Below the pieces are notes generated by a model that worked only from the letters and a program-made list of their open reading frames with translations, had not been told where the DNA came from and did no database searches. From Trematomus loennbergii (Eukaryota > Chordata > Actinopteri > Perciformes > Nototheniidae): a DNA stretch of 64,000 bases. The stretch spans positions 310,001 through 374,000 of the forward strand of contig JAAOOA010000064.1 in NCBI GenBank assembly GCA_012861695.1, read 5' to 3'. The position numbers and the translations under genes are program-made. Every line of letters starts with the position of its first letter. Within the stretch, counting starts at the first letter, position 1. Positions 32,572-44,469 of this stretch are shown here, piece after piece.

Positions 32572-34846
32572 AGAAAATACAGAAGAAGCAAAAAGAAAAG
32601 ATCTCTTGGCCATATTGCAGGAGAGGAAAAAAGAAAACAATTGTCTCCACTCTGCCCAACACAAACAAAACAATGCAGAGAATATACTCCCTCCGATGAC
32701 TCCGATGATGATGGAGCGGTTGTGCCTCAACAACTCTTTGAGGAGGCAAAGCTGAAACAACGCCTCTATCACAAGAAATTGAACAAAATGAGTGCAACTG
32801 AATGAAAACCAAAAAAGTAAGTCATAAGGTTTTTAGTTAAAGTATATATGTATGGCATATTATGATAGACAAAATAAACGTTTTCTATTGTTATTGAGTC
32901 ATGAAATGATTATATTCCCAAAGTGTCTGCGTTTCAGTTCATTGTGTGATGTGATATTTAAGTGTACTTGTGTCAAAGTTGCATGGGATGAGGCTGCTAC
33001 TTGTTTAAGTTACATCATTACAATATACCATCCAGATACGAGCTTTCAGTGATTGCTGAATATTAACAACATGTGTGCAAGTGGACTACGACTATAGATA
33101 ACGAACTACTAGATGTACTTAATATTAGTTTTTGTAAGTTAGCTCCTCATAACATATTCCCTTCTGTCTTAGGCTGGAGGAGCAGGAGAAAGTGACACAC
33201 TGCGGTTTTAAATATCAAGTTGCAGCAACATCTTTTCAAACAGCTGAACCCCACAGCAGATGAAAGTAGTGGTGAGATTGATTTGTGTTGTTCTTATTAC
33301 ACGGTCCTTATAGGATGCCATTTGATCAACATGTTGAATTTGTCATGGTTGATTCCTGAAAGAAATGTGATAGTCAAAGATTGAAGAATTATTTAATTAC
33401 ATAAAATGTTTTCTGTAATTATGAACCATTTTATCTTAAAATAATGTTCCACTAATGAACAATTATGATGCAAACAATATGTGTTTGAACAAGTTTTGTC
33501 CCATAATATAATTGTATAGACTTTCATAGACTAGTTTCCAGAAATGGGAATAAACTGTCTCTACTTGCTCGGCTAAGCGCTAAGCCATTTTTAACTTTTG
33601 AGAGATGTTTTTTACGATGAGTTCAGCGGCACCTCTCAGCATCCATTTGACATCAAACTCTAAAAATAATAAAAATAGTTTTAAGCTGTTTGATCTTTTA
33701 TGGGGTTAATCATCTTTTATATTTGTACAGAAAGTGACAATGAAATAAAGAAAGAAAGCCTGTAAGACTTAAAATAAGGTTTATGATGCTTACTTTTATT
33801 TGTTCGTATGTTTTCAATCACTTTTCAAATTGGTGACATGGTGGCTTGTCTCCTCTCTTACTGTCAAAGATCCCGGTGCCCAAAGAAGACCATCATTGGT
33901 TAGTGTTACCTCCAAAGTGCCTTCTGATGTTAAGACATGTTTATTGCAATGTTCAACAGTGCAAATGAAAGGACAAAGCTGGCATTAGTTAAGTTAAATA
34001 TTTGTGTCTGACTTCTTCTTCTTGCTCTGATAAGACTTGTTATTAATGATGTGATCACTTAAGAGCTGCTCTGAAATGTAAACTCAACTGTTAAAGCAAG
34101 TGGGTGGATTTCAACGAGGTGCAACTGTTACCTGTCTTCACCTTATGCTCTATAACATTACAGAGGCAATGAGTTGGCACCATGTCAATCCCCAAAAGGA
34201 GATGAGGTACAATATTTGGTTTAGTTTACAAGTATACCGTGCACTAACAAGTACAACTACTGAACATGCAGTATATTCAACGTTGTACCCCTCTCAGATT
34301 CTCCAACATTGAACAACCTGTAAAGTATAACATTCAATTGGGAGAAGATATGAAAGTGCGTCCAGAGGTCTGGTCACATATCGAAGCTAACACGCGGGAC
34401 TCTCTCTTCGTGAAAGAGTTGGCAGTGGCAGTTTGGGGCACGAAGACGCTTCGGGAAAGGAGCCAGGGAAGCAGTGCCCGAAGTCCACCCGGCAGCCTTT
34501 AACCCCAAAGAAGCTCACATCTGTGAAAGGTATGGCAATCTAAGAGCACTAGCCTTGCTCTTTGTTGAATTGGAAGGACTTGGTTATTTGTCATTTATAT
34601 TGAACATTAATATAATTCATTTTAATTGATCATATTTCCTTTGTGGAAAGTCCTGGTCCTGCTTTGTTCGGACTGATACATTTTAGACATATTTGATTTT
34701 CAAGTACTTCTTTATTTGTCCATTTCATTTGAGTCTGCTTCAAGAGGTGGCTTTCAAAAAGAAACTTGGAGGAGAGCGAAATGAAGGCCAGATGGGCGAA
34801 GGCTGGACACTACATCACGGCAAAATACCAAACCTCTGAAGACTGA
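32572..34846 (+). pseudogene. BEN-domain gene, several exons, one frameshift
   Basis: Exon near 32,572–32,805 (acceptor TGTTTCCAG): KYRRSKKKRS…TPSDDSDDDGAVVPQQLFEE. Probable exons lie at 33,174–33,273 (LNIKLQQHLFKQLNPTADES) and 33,871–33,910. The BEN domain begins near 34,320 with NIQLGEDMKVRPEVWSHIE and DSLFVKELAVAVWG…LRERS. One base later in register it reads GKQCPKSTRQPLTPKKLTSV to a donor at 34,531. The last exon gives FKRWLSKRNLEESEMKARWA and GHYITAKYQTSED, stop at 34,844. BEN domains bind DNA and chromatin partners. A single-base shift near 34,460 breaks the domain. In fishes BEN genes of this size are multicopy and often travel with mobile DNA; that link is inference here. Confidence 0.7.
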
Positions 34847-35658
34847 GAATGCTTTATTATTTATAGGACTTTATTTATTTGTAATTAATTAGTTGATATT
34901 GATGTGTTAATGTGTTATTGTAATTCGTTTTTTATTTTTTAAATATTTAATTATATTTATTATTTTTGAATTAAAATGCAAATGTTGTATTTATGTGTTT
35001 ATCTGATAAAACCTACGTCAGAAATGAGCATGCTTGTCATATGTCTATCTCCATAGAGGCTGAATCATCATGTTAATCACATAGCTATCATATGCCTCAA
35101 ACAGTCCTGATGCTCTTCTAGGTAATCATACATCCTGTCATGTTCACAGCTACAGTTGGGATACCTTTGTTATCATGTGTACTCTCATGTTGGAAGAGGA
35201 CATTCAGGATTTTCACAACAAATACTCAAATCTAAAAGCTCACAGCCCTGGCCACTGTCTCTCTCATAACTAAGAGGCAGATAGCATGTTAACAACAGGA
35301 GGAATGTATAAAGTATATGTACGCAAATTGAACCCAGATCATTTGAGAAGTCGAATGCAGGGTTGTTTTATCATAATCTCTTGACCCCCCACTGCAGGTG
35401 TGATGGAGAGGTGATGTTCCAGTCGGAGGAGTGTGTTGTTAACTTATTGTATTTTGCTATAACATTATATATATACAACTATTTGTTACTATTTATTCAA
35501 TTTACTTATCTTTGTTGTTACTGCAATAAATGACACAGTGAACAAATCTTTAATATGTTCATGTACTCTGGTATATATACCATCATACTAGTATTTATTG
35601 TGGCTCTGTATTCTTTCAGCATGCCCCCAGCATAGTATGTGTAATACTATCATTAAAC
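34847..35658. other. AT-rich non-coding DNA
   Basis: TTTATTT-rich sequence after the BEN gene, with AATTAAA-type signals near 34,970 that could end its transcript. No further gene recognised. Confidence 0.4.
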
Positions 35659-35936
35659 ACAACATACCGTGCTGGTGGATCATGCTGGTCCCCAGAGTGA
35701 TCCGTGCTGGTGGATCATGCTGGTCCCCAGAGTGATCCGTGCTGGTGGATCATGCTGGTCCCCAGTATGATCCATGATGGAGGATCATGCTGGTCCCCAG
35801 TATGATCCATGATGGTGGATCATGCTGGTCCCCAGATGATCCATGATGGTGGATCATGCTGGTCCCCAGTATGATCCATGATGGTGGATAACCAGCATGG
35901 ATCACTCTGGGGACCAGCATGATCCACCAGCATGGA
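35659..35936. repeat. 34-bp minisatellite with a terminal inverted copy
   Basis: Units GATCATGCTGGTCCCCAG + (A/T)GATCC(R)TG(C/A)TGGTG repeat about six times on the plus strand. The final ~50 bp (35,889–35,936) are the reverse complement (CTCTGGGGACCAGCATGATC). The array can therefore fold back on itself. Confidence 0.9.
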
Positions 35937-36288
35937 CCATACATATCTTCAGTATGATAGCTGTCTAACAGAACTTCGGGTAGTCACACCTACATTTAAT
36001 GTGCAACGTTAATAGAGGCGGAACTAATCTGCGGTGTTGTTTGTGTTACACCTGTTTTATTAATCGCCATACTTGGCAATCGCAACTCCAGAGCAACGCA
36101 TGCGGTCTAGTGATATTTCTGGATGCAAGAAAACTAAAGGAACAAGATGCAGCCTAAGCTATCAGCCCCTCTGCAGTAGGTGACGAGCAGCGAGGTACGT
36201 GTTTGCTGGTTGTTTGTGGTTGAGCTGCGGGTTATGTGTGTTTATGTAATATGTATGTATGCTATACGTTAGCTTGTGCTACATACTA

Positions 36289-36815
36289 TGTGTGGGGGAA
36301 ACTTCTGTGTAGCAATGCATTGGGAGTCACCGACTCAGGAAGGAGACACAATGAGAGTTGGAGCTTTGATGTCAAACACTGATGGGTTTATTCAGAGTAT
36401 CGGCCGGAGGATTCACATCACAAGTCAAAGAGTCAGAGGTTCTGACTACACGGTAGAGTTGCCACGTCAATTCTGAAGAGCCTCTCTCTATGCTAGACCT
36501 TTTAACTGGTTCACAGAGAGTACTCAACATCTCTGAAGGAGTAGACTAAACAGCTGGGAACACTGAGCCACCTGCGTCCGACAATCATGGCCTCAAAGAT
36601 TTCACATCTTAGAGTCCACAAACACCGATAAAGAAGTGCCTCAGTGTTCTCACAACAATTACCATTCGTGCCAGACATGTTGACCGGTCCCAAACTGGTG
36701 ACAACAACACATATGGCACCAATGCCTTTCCTTAAAGGAGATAACAGACGTCAGAGTAGATCATAAAACGTCACAGAGTAAAAGGTTAGATATCTAGAAG
36801 AATTATTCCTTAACA
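36289..36815 (-). mobile_element. Retroviral-type LTR (minus strand)
   Basis: Read on the minus strand it starts TGTTAAGGAATAATTC and ends GTTTCCCCCACA, the usual TG…CA borders. It holds a TATA-like TTAAAAGG (about 36,493–36,500) and an AATAAA signal (36,388–36,393) placed ~100 bp from the 3' end, as in U3–R–U5. A purine-rich tract lies immediately upstream (36,816–36,830). The left and right flanks do not show a matching short target duplication, which argues against a solo LTR. It is best read as the 3' LTR of a provirus or LTR element whose internal part is decayed. No gag, pol or env was recognised in 36.8–39.4 kb. Confidence 0.6.
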
Positions 36816-36830
36816 GTTCCTCTCTTTTTA
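36816..36830 (-). promoter_or_regulatory. Candidate polypurine tract
   Basis: The minus strand reads AAAAAGAGAGGAAC directly before the TG of the LTR. That is the position and composition of the plus-strand priming site of LTR elements. The call depends on the LTR call. Confidence 0.5.
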
Positions 36831-39436
36831 TCATTTTTGATAACCTTAAAACATTAGTCTAAGAATAATTTTGGTCAATACTTAAATCAATAGGCGTCTT
36901 CAGATTCGAGTGTGGTCTCACCTTACATTCAATTACATCACAAAGTAGAATAAGATTGAAACATTCAATCACAATGATTGATACAGCCAATCATAATAGG
37001 AACAATTATCTCTCATCAGTGTTTGGAGCATCTTTTGTCAATAAGCACAATAATGAACACACATAAAACGCAGATACATAATAGCAAAATATTTGTTTTA
37101 AACTAATATCTTTTATCATTTAAACCATTAGTTAATGTCATTTATCAAACTATAAAATCAAAACCAGAAACAGCTTAAAGATTTGCTTTAAGGCGATCAC
37201 TAGTCAAAAGCATTTAAAACTTAGGATCATCAGAGATCCAGCTAAGGCATAACATTCACAGGTGATTTGATCAATCTGTAATCTGCAAAGTTGCAGTGTC
37301 CTCAATTTTAGGATTACTTTACATTTACTTAATTACGCTTTAGTCAAGAGTAAGGCACTCAGTCTTAGTAACATCAATACATTCATTTTAGTCAAGTACA
37401 TTGTTCAAAATCTGAAAAGGAAAAGTTAGGCAAATATTCAAAGACTTTTGTAAAAACCTGGAAAGGAAAGATTAAACATTCTTAAAACTTTAATTCATAC
37501 ATTTGTAAATGCTACAACTGATCTGTACCAAATTAAGTCTATCAATTATTCTTATTAGCCATACTTACCTGATCATCTACTTATGGTACTTGGAAAGGGT
37601 TCTTCTGTGTTTATCTAATGTTGAATATAGAATATCAATTTCTTTAAATTATACTTCTCTAATTTGAGGATCAAATATGCTACATAATTGTTATATGAAT
37701 TATTATAAATATTTGTTTTGGGCCAAAACTGAAATTAATCCAGTACTTGAAACATCATTTTATGTCTGTCTGTGCATGGGTAATACATTACAGAGTAGTG
37801 TTGTTAAGCCTGATTGCTGGATGATTAAGGATATTAACATTATCTGTGATAATATTAGAAATACCTTATTATTCAATACCTTATAATCTGAAAATATTTA
37901 TTTATTAATTTTGTTTAGTGTGAAAGTGTAATCTGATCTGACTAAATATATTTATCACCACTATTTAACACATGTCTGGTCATTGGAAATATAAAGACCA
38001 ATCATTAATTGTACATCTTTAAACATCTGGTCATTCAATTCAAAGTTCATCTTTGTACGAGAGCTAATCAAACTCAATATAAATAAGTTATTTCTATTGA
38101 GTTTGATATCTGTTGCTCCTATCTGTTGTCCTGCTACGTTATAACGTACAGAACAACAGATAGGAGCAGCTGTTGACACCGCCAACAACTAGGGGGCAGC
38201 AGAAGCGCCAGAGTGAGTGATTGACGTTTGAATGAGAGAGAGTAGATGGAGAAGGAGTGGAAACAAAACTAGATCGCAAATATGGAGAAGGAAAGTTATG
38301 TTTAATCACTTAAAGAAACACCCTTTGAGAGGAGGACACTGGAGGGAAAGCTGAGAGTAACAGAGCTCGGACCTGATCAGCCTGACATAGGCAGGGCAGG
38401 AGTTGTACCGTGGTTATTGTATGAGTCAAATGTACAACCTGCGAATGTTGTATAAGTCAAATGTCAAACTTTTGCCAATTGCCATATTAAAACATCAGCT
38501 GCAATTCACGACATGAAGAAGGCAGTCTCTGCATAGCATACAGGCTAATGGAGATGCAGTTATTTCCAGCATTCTTTATTTACCATTCATTCAAGTATTT
38601 GATGCCTTTTGTCTCTAATGTACAGGAGGAAGAGTGATAAACTGTCTGTCTAGTTGGCTTACATAACAGTTCAAGTTTACAGCCTAAAAAACATGGAGCA
38701 TTTTTTCCCCTTTTATTCCTTTTTATGTCAATTTGCACATTTCATGGTGATGCTCAGCCTCTCCCCTTAACTCCTAACAGTCATCATCTGTCAACCACAA
38801 CACAGAGAAATACTGATATAAATGTGTGTGTAGTTGTTGATGCCTGCAACACGTCTTTTTGTCCGGTCGGGTCTTGGAAGACCGGAAGCTGTGGGGTTCA
38901 TAAAAACATCTTCTTACTCAATATGAAGCCATGATTATTGTTTTTATTTTACATCGTATAATGTCTGACTTTTTTTGCCGTCTGGGGGAAAAGAAATGTC
39001 TCAGAGCCTCAGAATACTGACATCTGTATTTTTTTAATCTTTTTTTCCTTCTAATTTGTTATTCTTTTCTAAATAACACACTGTTATTTACTCAACAATA
39101 ACACACAATTATCCTTGTTTTTATTTGTTTAATTCCATAATCTCTGGCTTTTTTGGCGTCCGTCAGGAACTGAATTTAAAATCGTTCTGTGTGACACGAA
39201 AAAAAGGGGAAATCGTGTTGGTGAACACGAATCAATAGATGAAATGTCGTGATAACACGAAATGCCGTGAGACTGGGTTGGATATTCATGCCAGCATTGA
39301 AATCCAGAAAGTAACAATGGAACCCACTCAGTCACTTCCGAGTGTGCCAAACTCAGACAATCGTCAAGAGAGAGAATGTTAACCCCAAAAATGCTGGAGT
39401 TGAAGCAAAAGGAAGTATCTTAACTAGAGAGCAAAT
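36831..39436. other. AT-rich DNA without recognisable genes
   Basis: This would be the internal region of the minus-strand LTR element, but its short open frames (at most 75 codons) show no retroviral motifs. A hairpin lies at about 38,108–38,171 (GCTCCTATCTGTTGT…ACAACAGATAGGAGC). Bases 38,170–38,400 are less AT-rich and may be another repeat. I see nothing else. Confidence 0.4.
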
Positions 39437-39440
39437 TTAA

Positions 39441-40460
39441 AGGGGACCTATCATGCAAAATGCACTTCGTGATGTCTTTTATACATCAACATGTGTCCCC
39501 GGTGCGTCGGGGAACTCACGCAGCGTCAGAAAATAAAACCCTCTCTCTTTCCTCCGTACCCAAATCTTTTAAAAACGGGTGTACAACGAGCATACAGATT
39601 TCCATCCGAACTGACGTGTCCATCCGAGGTGACGTCAGCGGACCCACAGAAAGTTGCTATCAGAAACAATGCCTGACGTGTTTTGGACGTAATCTCGTCT
39701 TTGATTACATTAGCAAGCCTCGCTAACACTCAGAGCTAACCTGTACTGAAGAGCACATGTGTTTAAAAAGCAGGAATTAAAAAAAGAACTCCCCTTGTGA
39801 TAAACCCGCAAGAGAAAAAGCAATTTTAGCTCCATACTATTTCAGAAATAATCCTTGATGTGGTTTAAACAGGATGGCGTTTTATCACAACCGAATTTAA
39901 CTTTATCTCCGTTGGCATAATCTACATGGTTCAAGAGGCGCACACGGTAAATGTTTCTCTTTTGTTGATATGTGTGACTGTTCATTTCTTATAGTTTACA
40001 TACGTCTTCGGAGAAAGAGAGCGAGAGGGAGAGAATAAACCTTCAAAAGACATCAGTATGTTCGTGGCCTTATTTATTGGACCGGTGTAGCTACACTTCC
40101 TATATTTGTGCGTAAATCGGTGGTTAAAAGCCGAAAAGCATCACATTCACCTCCAGAGTTCCCCCATAATGTTGCTGAACACCGGGGACGATACTGAGGT
40201 GCGAGCTCCCTGCACGCAGCATGAGAAATTGCATTGCTTTTTTGTCGAGGGAACTGGAAGAAGCTTACTTAACCCGGGTTTTAGGACGCGTCACTGTGGC
40301 ACTCTATTTGGATCAGGCTGGAGCAGGCGGGAGTTAGACTCTGACGTCACTGTCGAGACGTTAGTGGCCGACACCGCCTACTATGGGCTTCTCAGCAACT
40401 CTGCAGAATCCTATGGGGACGTCACGGACACTACGTCCATTTATATATACAGTCTATGGT
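39441..40460. mobile_element. TTAA-target element, AGGGGACCTATCATGC end (5' end clear, 3' end uncertain)
   Basis: TTAA at 39,437–39,440 is followed by AGGGGACCTATCATGCAAAA. The reverse complement of this end closes the element at 45,902. The first ~150 bp (GTGTCCCCGGTG, GGGAACTCAC, CCCAAATC) match 45,770–45,895 in inverted orientation, so the two are members of one family. The 3' end was not found; the family resemblance fades by about 40,460. Non-coding. Confidence 0.55.
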
Positions 40461-40927
40461 TTATATACAAAACAGGTTTTATTAAAGAAATTCAGAACTG
40501 TATTTAAAAACATGAACATTAACAAATTAAACGAGAACGAGTTATTTCTTTAAAAAAACTTGAATGTATCCTTATTTTCAGGAAGAGGTATTTTCAGAAA
40601 ATGTAAAACAAATGTATTAAATAACCAAAACGATAAGGAATGTCTCTTACCTTATAAATATAAATACAAAAATGTAAAACAAATATTTAAAAATGAAATA
40701 ACATACATACAGAATATACAAAATATCAACATTTGCATTGACTGTGCACCGAACACTGAGGGAGGACGTCATGTTTTCAGAGCAAAGAGATGACATACGT
40801 CCAACAGACAGAAGGATGTAGGAGGGGCGCTGTGGAGAAGACGACGACCACAACACGCTGCCCTCAGCAGAAAAAACACTTCCTGGTAGCGGCCGCTCAA
40901 CACACGAGGACACAGAATCAGACATCT

Positions 40928-41367
40928 TCATGACTCTTGGAGGATTTCTTCTTCTGTGTCCCTTGAGAGACTCCGGTCTTCTTTTTCTCCTTGCCATCTT
41001 TTCCTTCGACACCAGTGTATCTTCACTCATTTTATTTTTCTTCTTCTTCTTCTTTTTCTTGGGCTCAGACGGTGTCTCATCAGTTTGTTCTTCAATCAGG
41101 GTAAGAGTGCTGCTCTGTCTTCTACAAGAAGAGTACGTCCAAAAAGACAGCGCCTGAGATGGAAAGCATCAACGCTGTGTCTACTCTTCCTTGTTGGTGT
41201 TTCTGTCTTCTCTTTCTCCTCCATTGTCTTATTCTGTGTGTTCTGTTTATTGGGAGTGATGTTTTTTGCGGGAGGCTTTGCCCGGGATTTCCTCACTCTC
41301 TTTTCCACTGGTGGTGGTGCAGCCGAGTCCAGCGCATTGATGGTGTCCATCTTGGCCATGTCTGCAT
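40928..41367 (-). pseudogene. Lysine-rich gene, downstream exon (frames shifted)
   Basis: Minus strand. After acceptor TGTCAACAG the exon reads DADMAKMDTINALDSAAPPP and VEKRVRKSRAKPPAKNITPN, ending in a stop at 41,096. A second frame continues with TLIEEQTDETPSEPKKKKKK and MSEDTLVSKEK, and a third with KDGKEKKKTGVSQGTQKKKS to a stop near 40,930. The composition suggests one basic nuclear or nucleolar tail broken by two single-base shifts. It joins the 44,114–44,262 exon in frame. I do not recognise the family. Confidence 0.45.
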
Positions 41368-41400
41368 CTGTTGACAGAGTAAACATGATGAAGACATTAA

Positions 41401-43749
41401 CCTCTTAAGCCCTGAGCCTGTTTTTCAGGTCTCAGGCTCGAAAATGACATTCCCAGAACAAATGACCATATCTTCCCTTCTAAAAGGGTTAAATTAATAA
41501 TTTTTATTCTCAAAGTAATGATAAACCTGTGAGTTGGATTAGAAAAGTCAGAATCAATATAGATGTTTTTTATTTTAAAGAAAATTCAGATTTTACATAG
41601 TAAAAAACTGTAAATTATAGTGTCGTCCAAAAACTATTTTTTACAGATAGTGAAAACTACCCTTGGATGATGGGTTAGTAGACTAAAAGCTTTAGGAATC
41701 CAAAGTACAACATATAATAAGTACCCTGTATCAAGATTGATGCAAACAAGTGAAATTTGACCTTTTTAGAGAGATTTAGCCAAAACCCCACTTCTGGGGT
41801 CATTTGGGTGGATTTGACCTATCTCTGGCCCCCCTTGGTCGATTCTGATGAATGAAATCTCTTTATAAGCTAGAGCCAATGGAATCGAGGGGAAGTTATA
41901 TACACACCAAAACGTTAACAAATAAGGAGTGAGAGTGACGCGTTACAAAAACCGGAAGCTGCATACACTCTGGTGGCTACCATTAGCAGCTAACTTTTCC
42001 GCTCCGATTTTTACATAAAAAATGGAATTATGGATATAAATAATTTTTTAAAAGGTACAAGTACATTATCAACCTTTGGATCAACAGTTGTAGATTTTTT
42101 TTCTTTCGTTTTAATGCCATTGAACACGTCTTTTGACCTAATTGACAGCTACGGTGAGACGATCTGCCGTAAAAGCCCCGTAAAGGTACGTGTTGTGATG
42201 TCTGTGTTTGCTTCCCCTGTCGCAAGTTGGGATCGCTCAGTGATGATACTATACCTAAATAATCAGTGGAGTCTCAGCTTTAATAGGCTATATTGTATGT
42301 GCAGCTACGATAAGTAATAAGGGTATCTTTATCTTGAATTGTGTGCCGCAGTGCGTTAGATGTTTTTTGCTCAGGGGTCATTTAGACCCTTCTTATGAGA
42401 CTTGTGTTTTGTTTTGGTAAAAATGGTTAATATCTTCAGTTAGCTGAGATTCTTCCCGTTAATCTGGTGCTACACATTAATAGTTTCATAAATGTTAGAA
42501 GCCCTGAGACATTATCTCGAAAACAAAAAGGTGGGAGGGGTCCAATGGGGGACCGCCGTGCTTAACCTCTTAAGCCCTGAGCCTGTTTTTCAGGTCTCAG
42601 GCTCGAAAATGACATTCCCAGAACAAATGACCATATCTTCCCTTCTAAAAGGGTTAAATTAATAATCTTTATTCTCAAAGTAATTATAAACCTGTGAGTT
42701 GGATGTAGAAAAGTCAGAATCAATATAGATGTTTTTTATTTTAAAGAAAATTCAGATTTTACATAGTAAAAAACTGTAAATTATAGTGTCCGTCCAAAAA
42801 CTATTTTTTACAGATAGTGAAAACTACCCTTGGATGATGGGTTAGTAGACTAAAAGCTTTAGGAATCCAAAGTACAACATATAATAAGTACCCTGTATCA
42901 AGATTGATGCAAACAAGTGAAATTTGACCTTTTTAGAGAGATTTAGCCAAAAAACCCACTTCTGGGGTCATTTGGGTGGATTTGACCTATCTCTGGCCCC
43001 CCTTGCTCGATTTTGATGAATGAAATCTCTTTATAACCGCTAGAGCCAATAGAATCGAGGGAAAGTTATATACACACCAAAACGTTAACAAATAAGGAGT
43101 GAGAGTGACGCGTTACCAAAACCGGAAGCTGCATACACTCTGGTGGCTACCATTAGCAGCTAACTTTTCCGCTCCGATTTTTACATAAAAAATGGAATTA
43201 TGGATTATAAATAATTTTTTAAAAGGTTACAAGTACATTATCAACCTTTGGATCAACAGTTGTGGATTTTTTTTTTTTCGTTTTAATGCCATTGAACACG
43301 TCTTTTGACCTAATTGACAGCTACGGTGAGACGATCTGCCGTAAAAGCCCCGTAAAGGTACGTGTTGTGATGTCTGTGTTTGCTTCCCCTGTCGCAAGTT
43401 GGGATCGCTCAGTGATGATACTATACCTAAATAATCAGTGGAGTCTCAGCTTTAATAGGCTATATTGTATGTGCAGCTACGATAAGTAATAAGGGTATCT
43501 TTATATTGAATTGTGTGCCGCAGTGCGTTAGATTTTTTTCGCTCAGGGGTCATTTAGACCCTTCTTATGAGACTTGTGTTTTGTTTTGGTAAAATGGTTC
43601 ATAACTTCAGTTAGCTGAGATTCTTCCCGTTAATCTGGTGCTACACATTAATAGTTTCATAAATGTTAAGAAGCCCTGAGACATTATCTCGAAAACAAAA
43701 AGGTGGGAGGGGTCCAATGGGGGACCGCCGTGCTTAAGAGGTTAAGAGG
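41401..43749. mobile_element. TTAA-target transposon copy 2, split by copy 3
   Basis: It starts CCTCTTAAGC after TTAA at 41,397–41,400 and runs to GCTTAA at 42,560–42,565. The last four bases of its terminus, GAGG, lie at 43,746–43,749 beyond copy 3 and are followed by TTAA. The body is ~95% or more identical to copies 1 and 3. It carries the longest version of the shared ORF (42,030–42,317, MDINNFLKGTSTLSTFGSTV then MPLNTSFDLIDS). It lies in an intron of the lysine-rich gene. Confidence 0.9.
42566..43741. mobile_element. TTAA-target transposon copy 3, nested in the end of copy 2
   Basis: Flanked by TTAA at 42,562–42,565 and 43,742–43,745. The target was the TTAA within copy 2's own terminal repeat (GC-TTAA-GAGG). 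Both inverted ends (CCTCTTAAGC/GCTTAAGAGG) are complete. The shared ORF reads MPLNTSFDLIDSYGETICRK (43,262–43,489 from the first ATG) with an 11–12-base T run upstream that varies between copies. Confidence 0.92.
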
Positions 43750-43753
43750 TTAA

Positions 43754-44113
43754 ACCAACGACTAGGTGGCACAAATGCTTAAAAGAAAACATCAACAGTA
43801 TCCACACAGCTTCTGTGCACAGCTCTGATGTTATTCATTGGAGTTGTGGTTTTCCATCTTCCAAAATGTCCAGCATTTTCCAACCCTCTTAACTTTCCCA
43901 CCTTTGATTCTATCTCTTTCTCAATGTAAAAAATACATATGTTTCTCTTATCTCGGGAGTATCTGACTTAATCTTAATTATTTAATGTCTTTGGGAATAT
44001 TACCATTAGCTTAATTTGAAAGCGCTAGGAAATTATGATTGGAAAACTATGATTGATCTTATCCTTTACACACACTTGCACAACAATGCCCTTTTGTCAG
44101 ACCCACGCCCTAC
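43754..44113. other. Intron remainder, non-coding
   Basis: AT-rich sequence between the TTAA elements and the upstream exon of the lysine-rich gene. Nothing further recognised. Confidence 0.4.
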
Positions 44114-44262
44114 CTGTCATCTGCTGGAGGAGTTTCTTCCATTTACCTACGTCCAGACTGTCAGAGTCAGAATCCTCCTCCAGCCACAGTTTGGGTCTTG
44201 GATTCTTTTGCCTTGATTTCTCCAGATTTACTTTGACTTTTTTTCCTTTTTGCCAGCACAGT
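44114..44262 (-). CDS. Lysine-rich gene, upstream exon
   Basis: Minus strand, acceptor TTTCATCTAG, donor ATGACAG|GTAGGG. It encodes LCWQKGKKVKVNLEKSRQKN, then KLWLEEDSDSDSLDVGKWKK and LLQQMT. It ends in phase 1, and the next exon at 41,367 supplies AT to make D (QQMT–DADMAKMD), so the splice is coherent across the 2.7-kb intron that holds TTAA copies 2 and 3. The acidic DSDSDS run plus Lys-rich tail is typical of nuclear proteins. No function assigned; upstream exons were not found. Confidence 0.5.
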
Positions 44263-44469
44263 CTAGATGAAAAAAAGAAAAGAAACAACAGCCTAATAAG
44301 TAAAGTTGAACAAACATGCGTTTGAACAAGTTACTAAACCAGTGAAACAAACATCCATTAGTTTAAGCCAGATACTTGGCATCTCATCTTGGGTGCAAGT
44401 TCATCAATGTTGATACCAAGTCCATCTGAGACCTGTGTACACCTTCAGACAGCCTACAAGTGAAACACA

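Noticed and set aside
36289..36815. Solo LTR
   Set aside because: The flanking bases do not form a short direct duplication, and a purine tract abuts the TG end, which points to an adjacent internal region.
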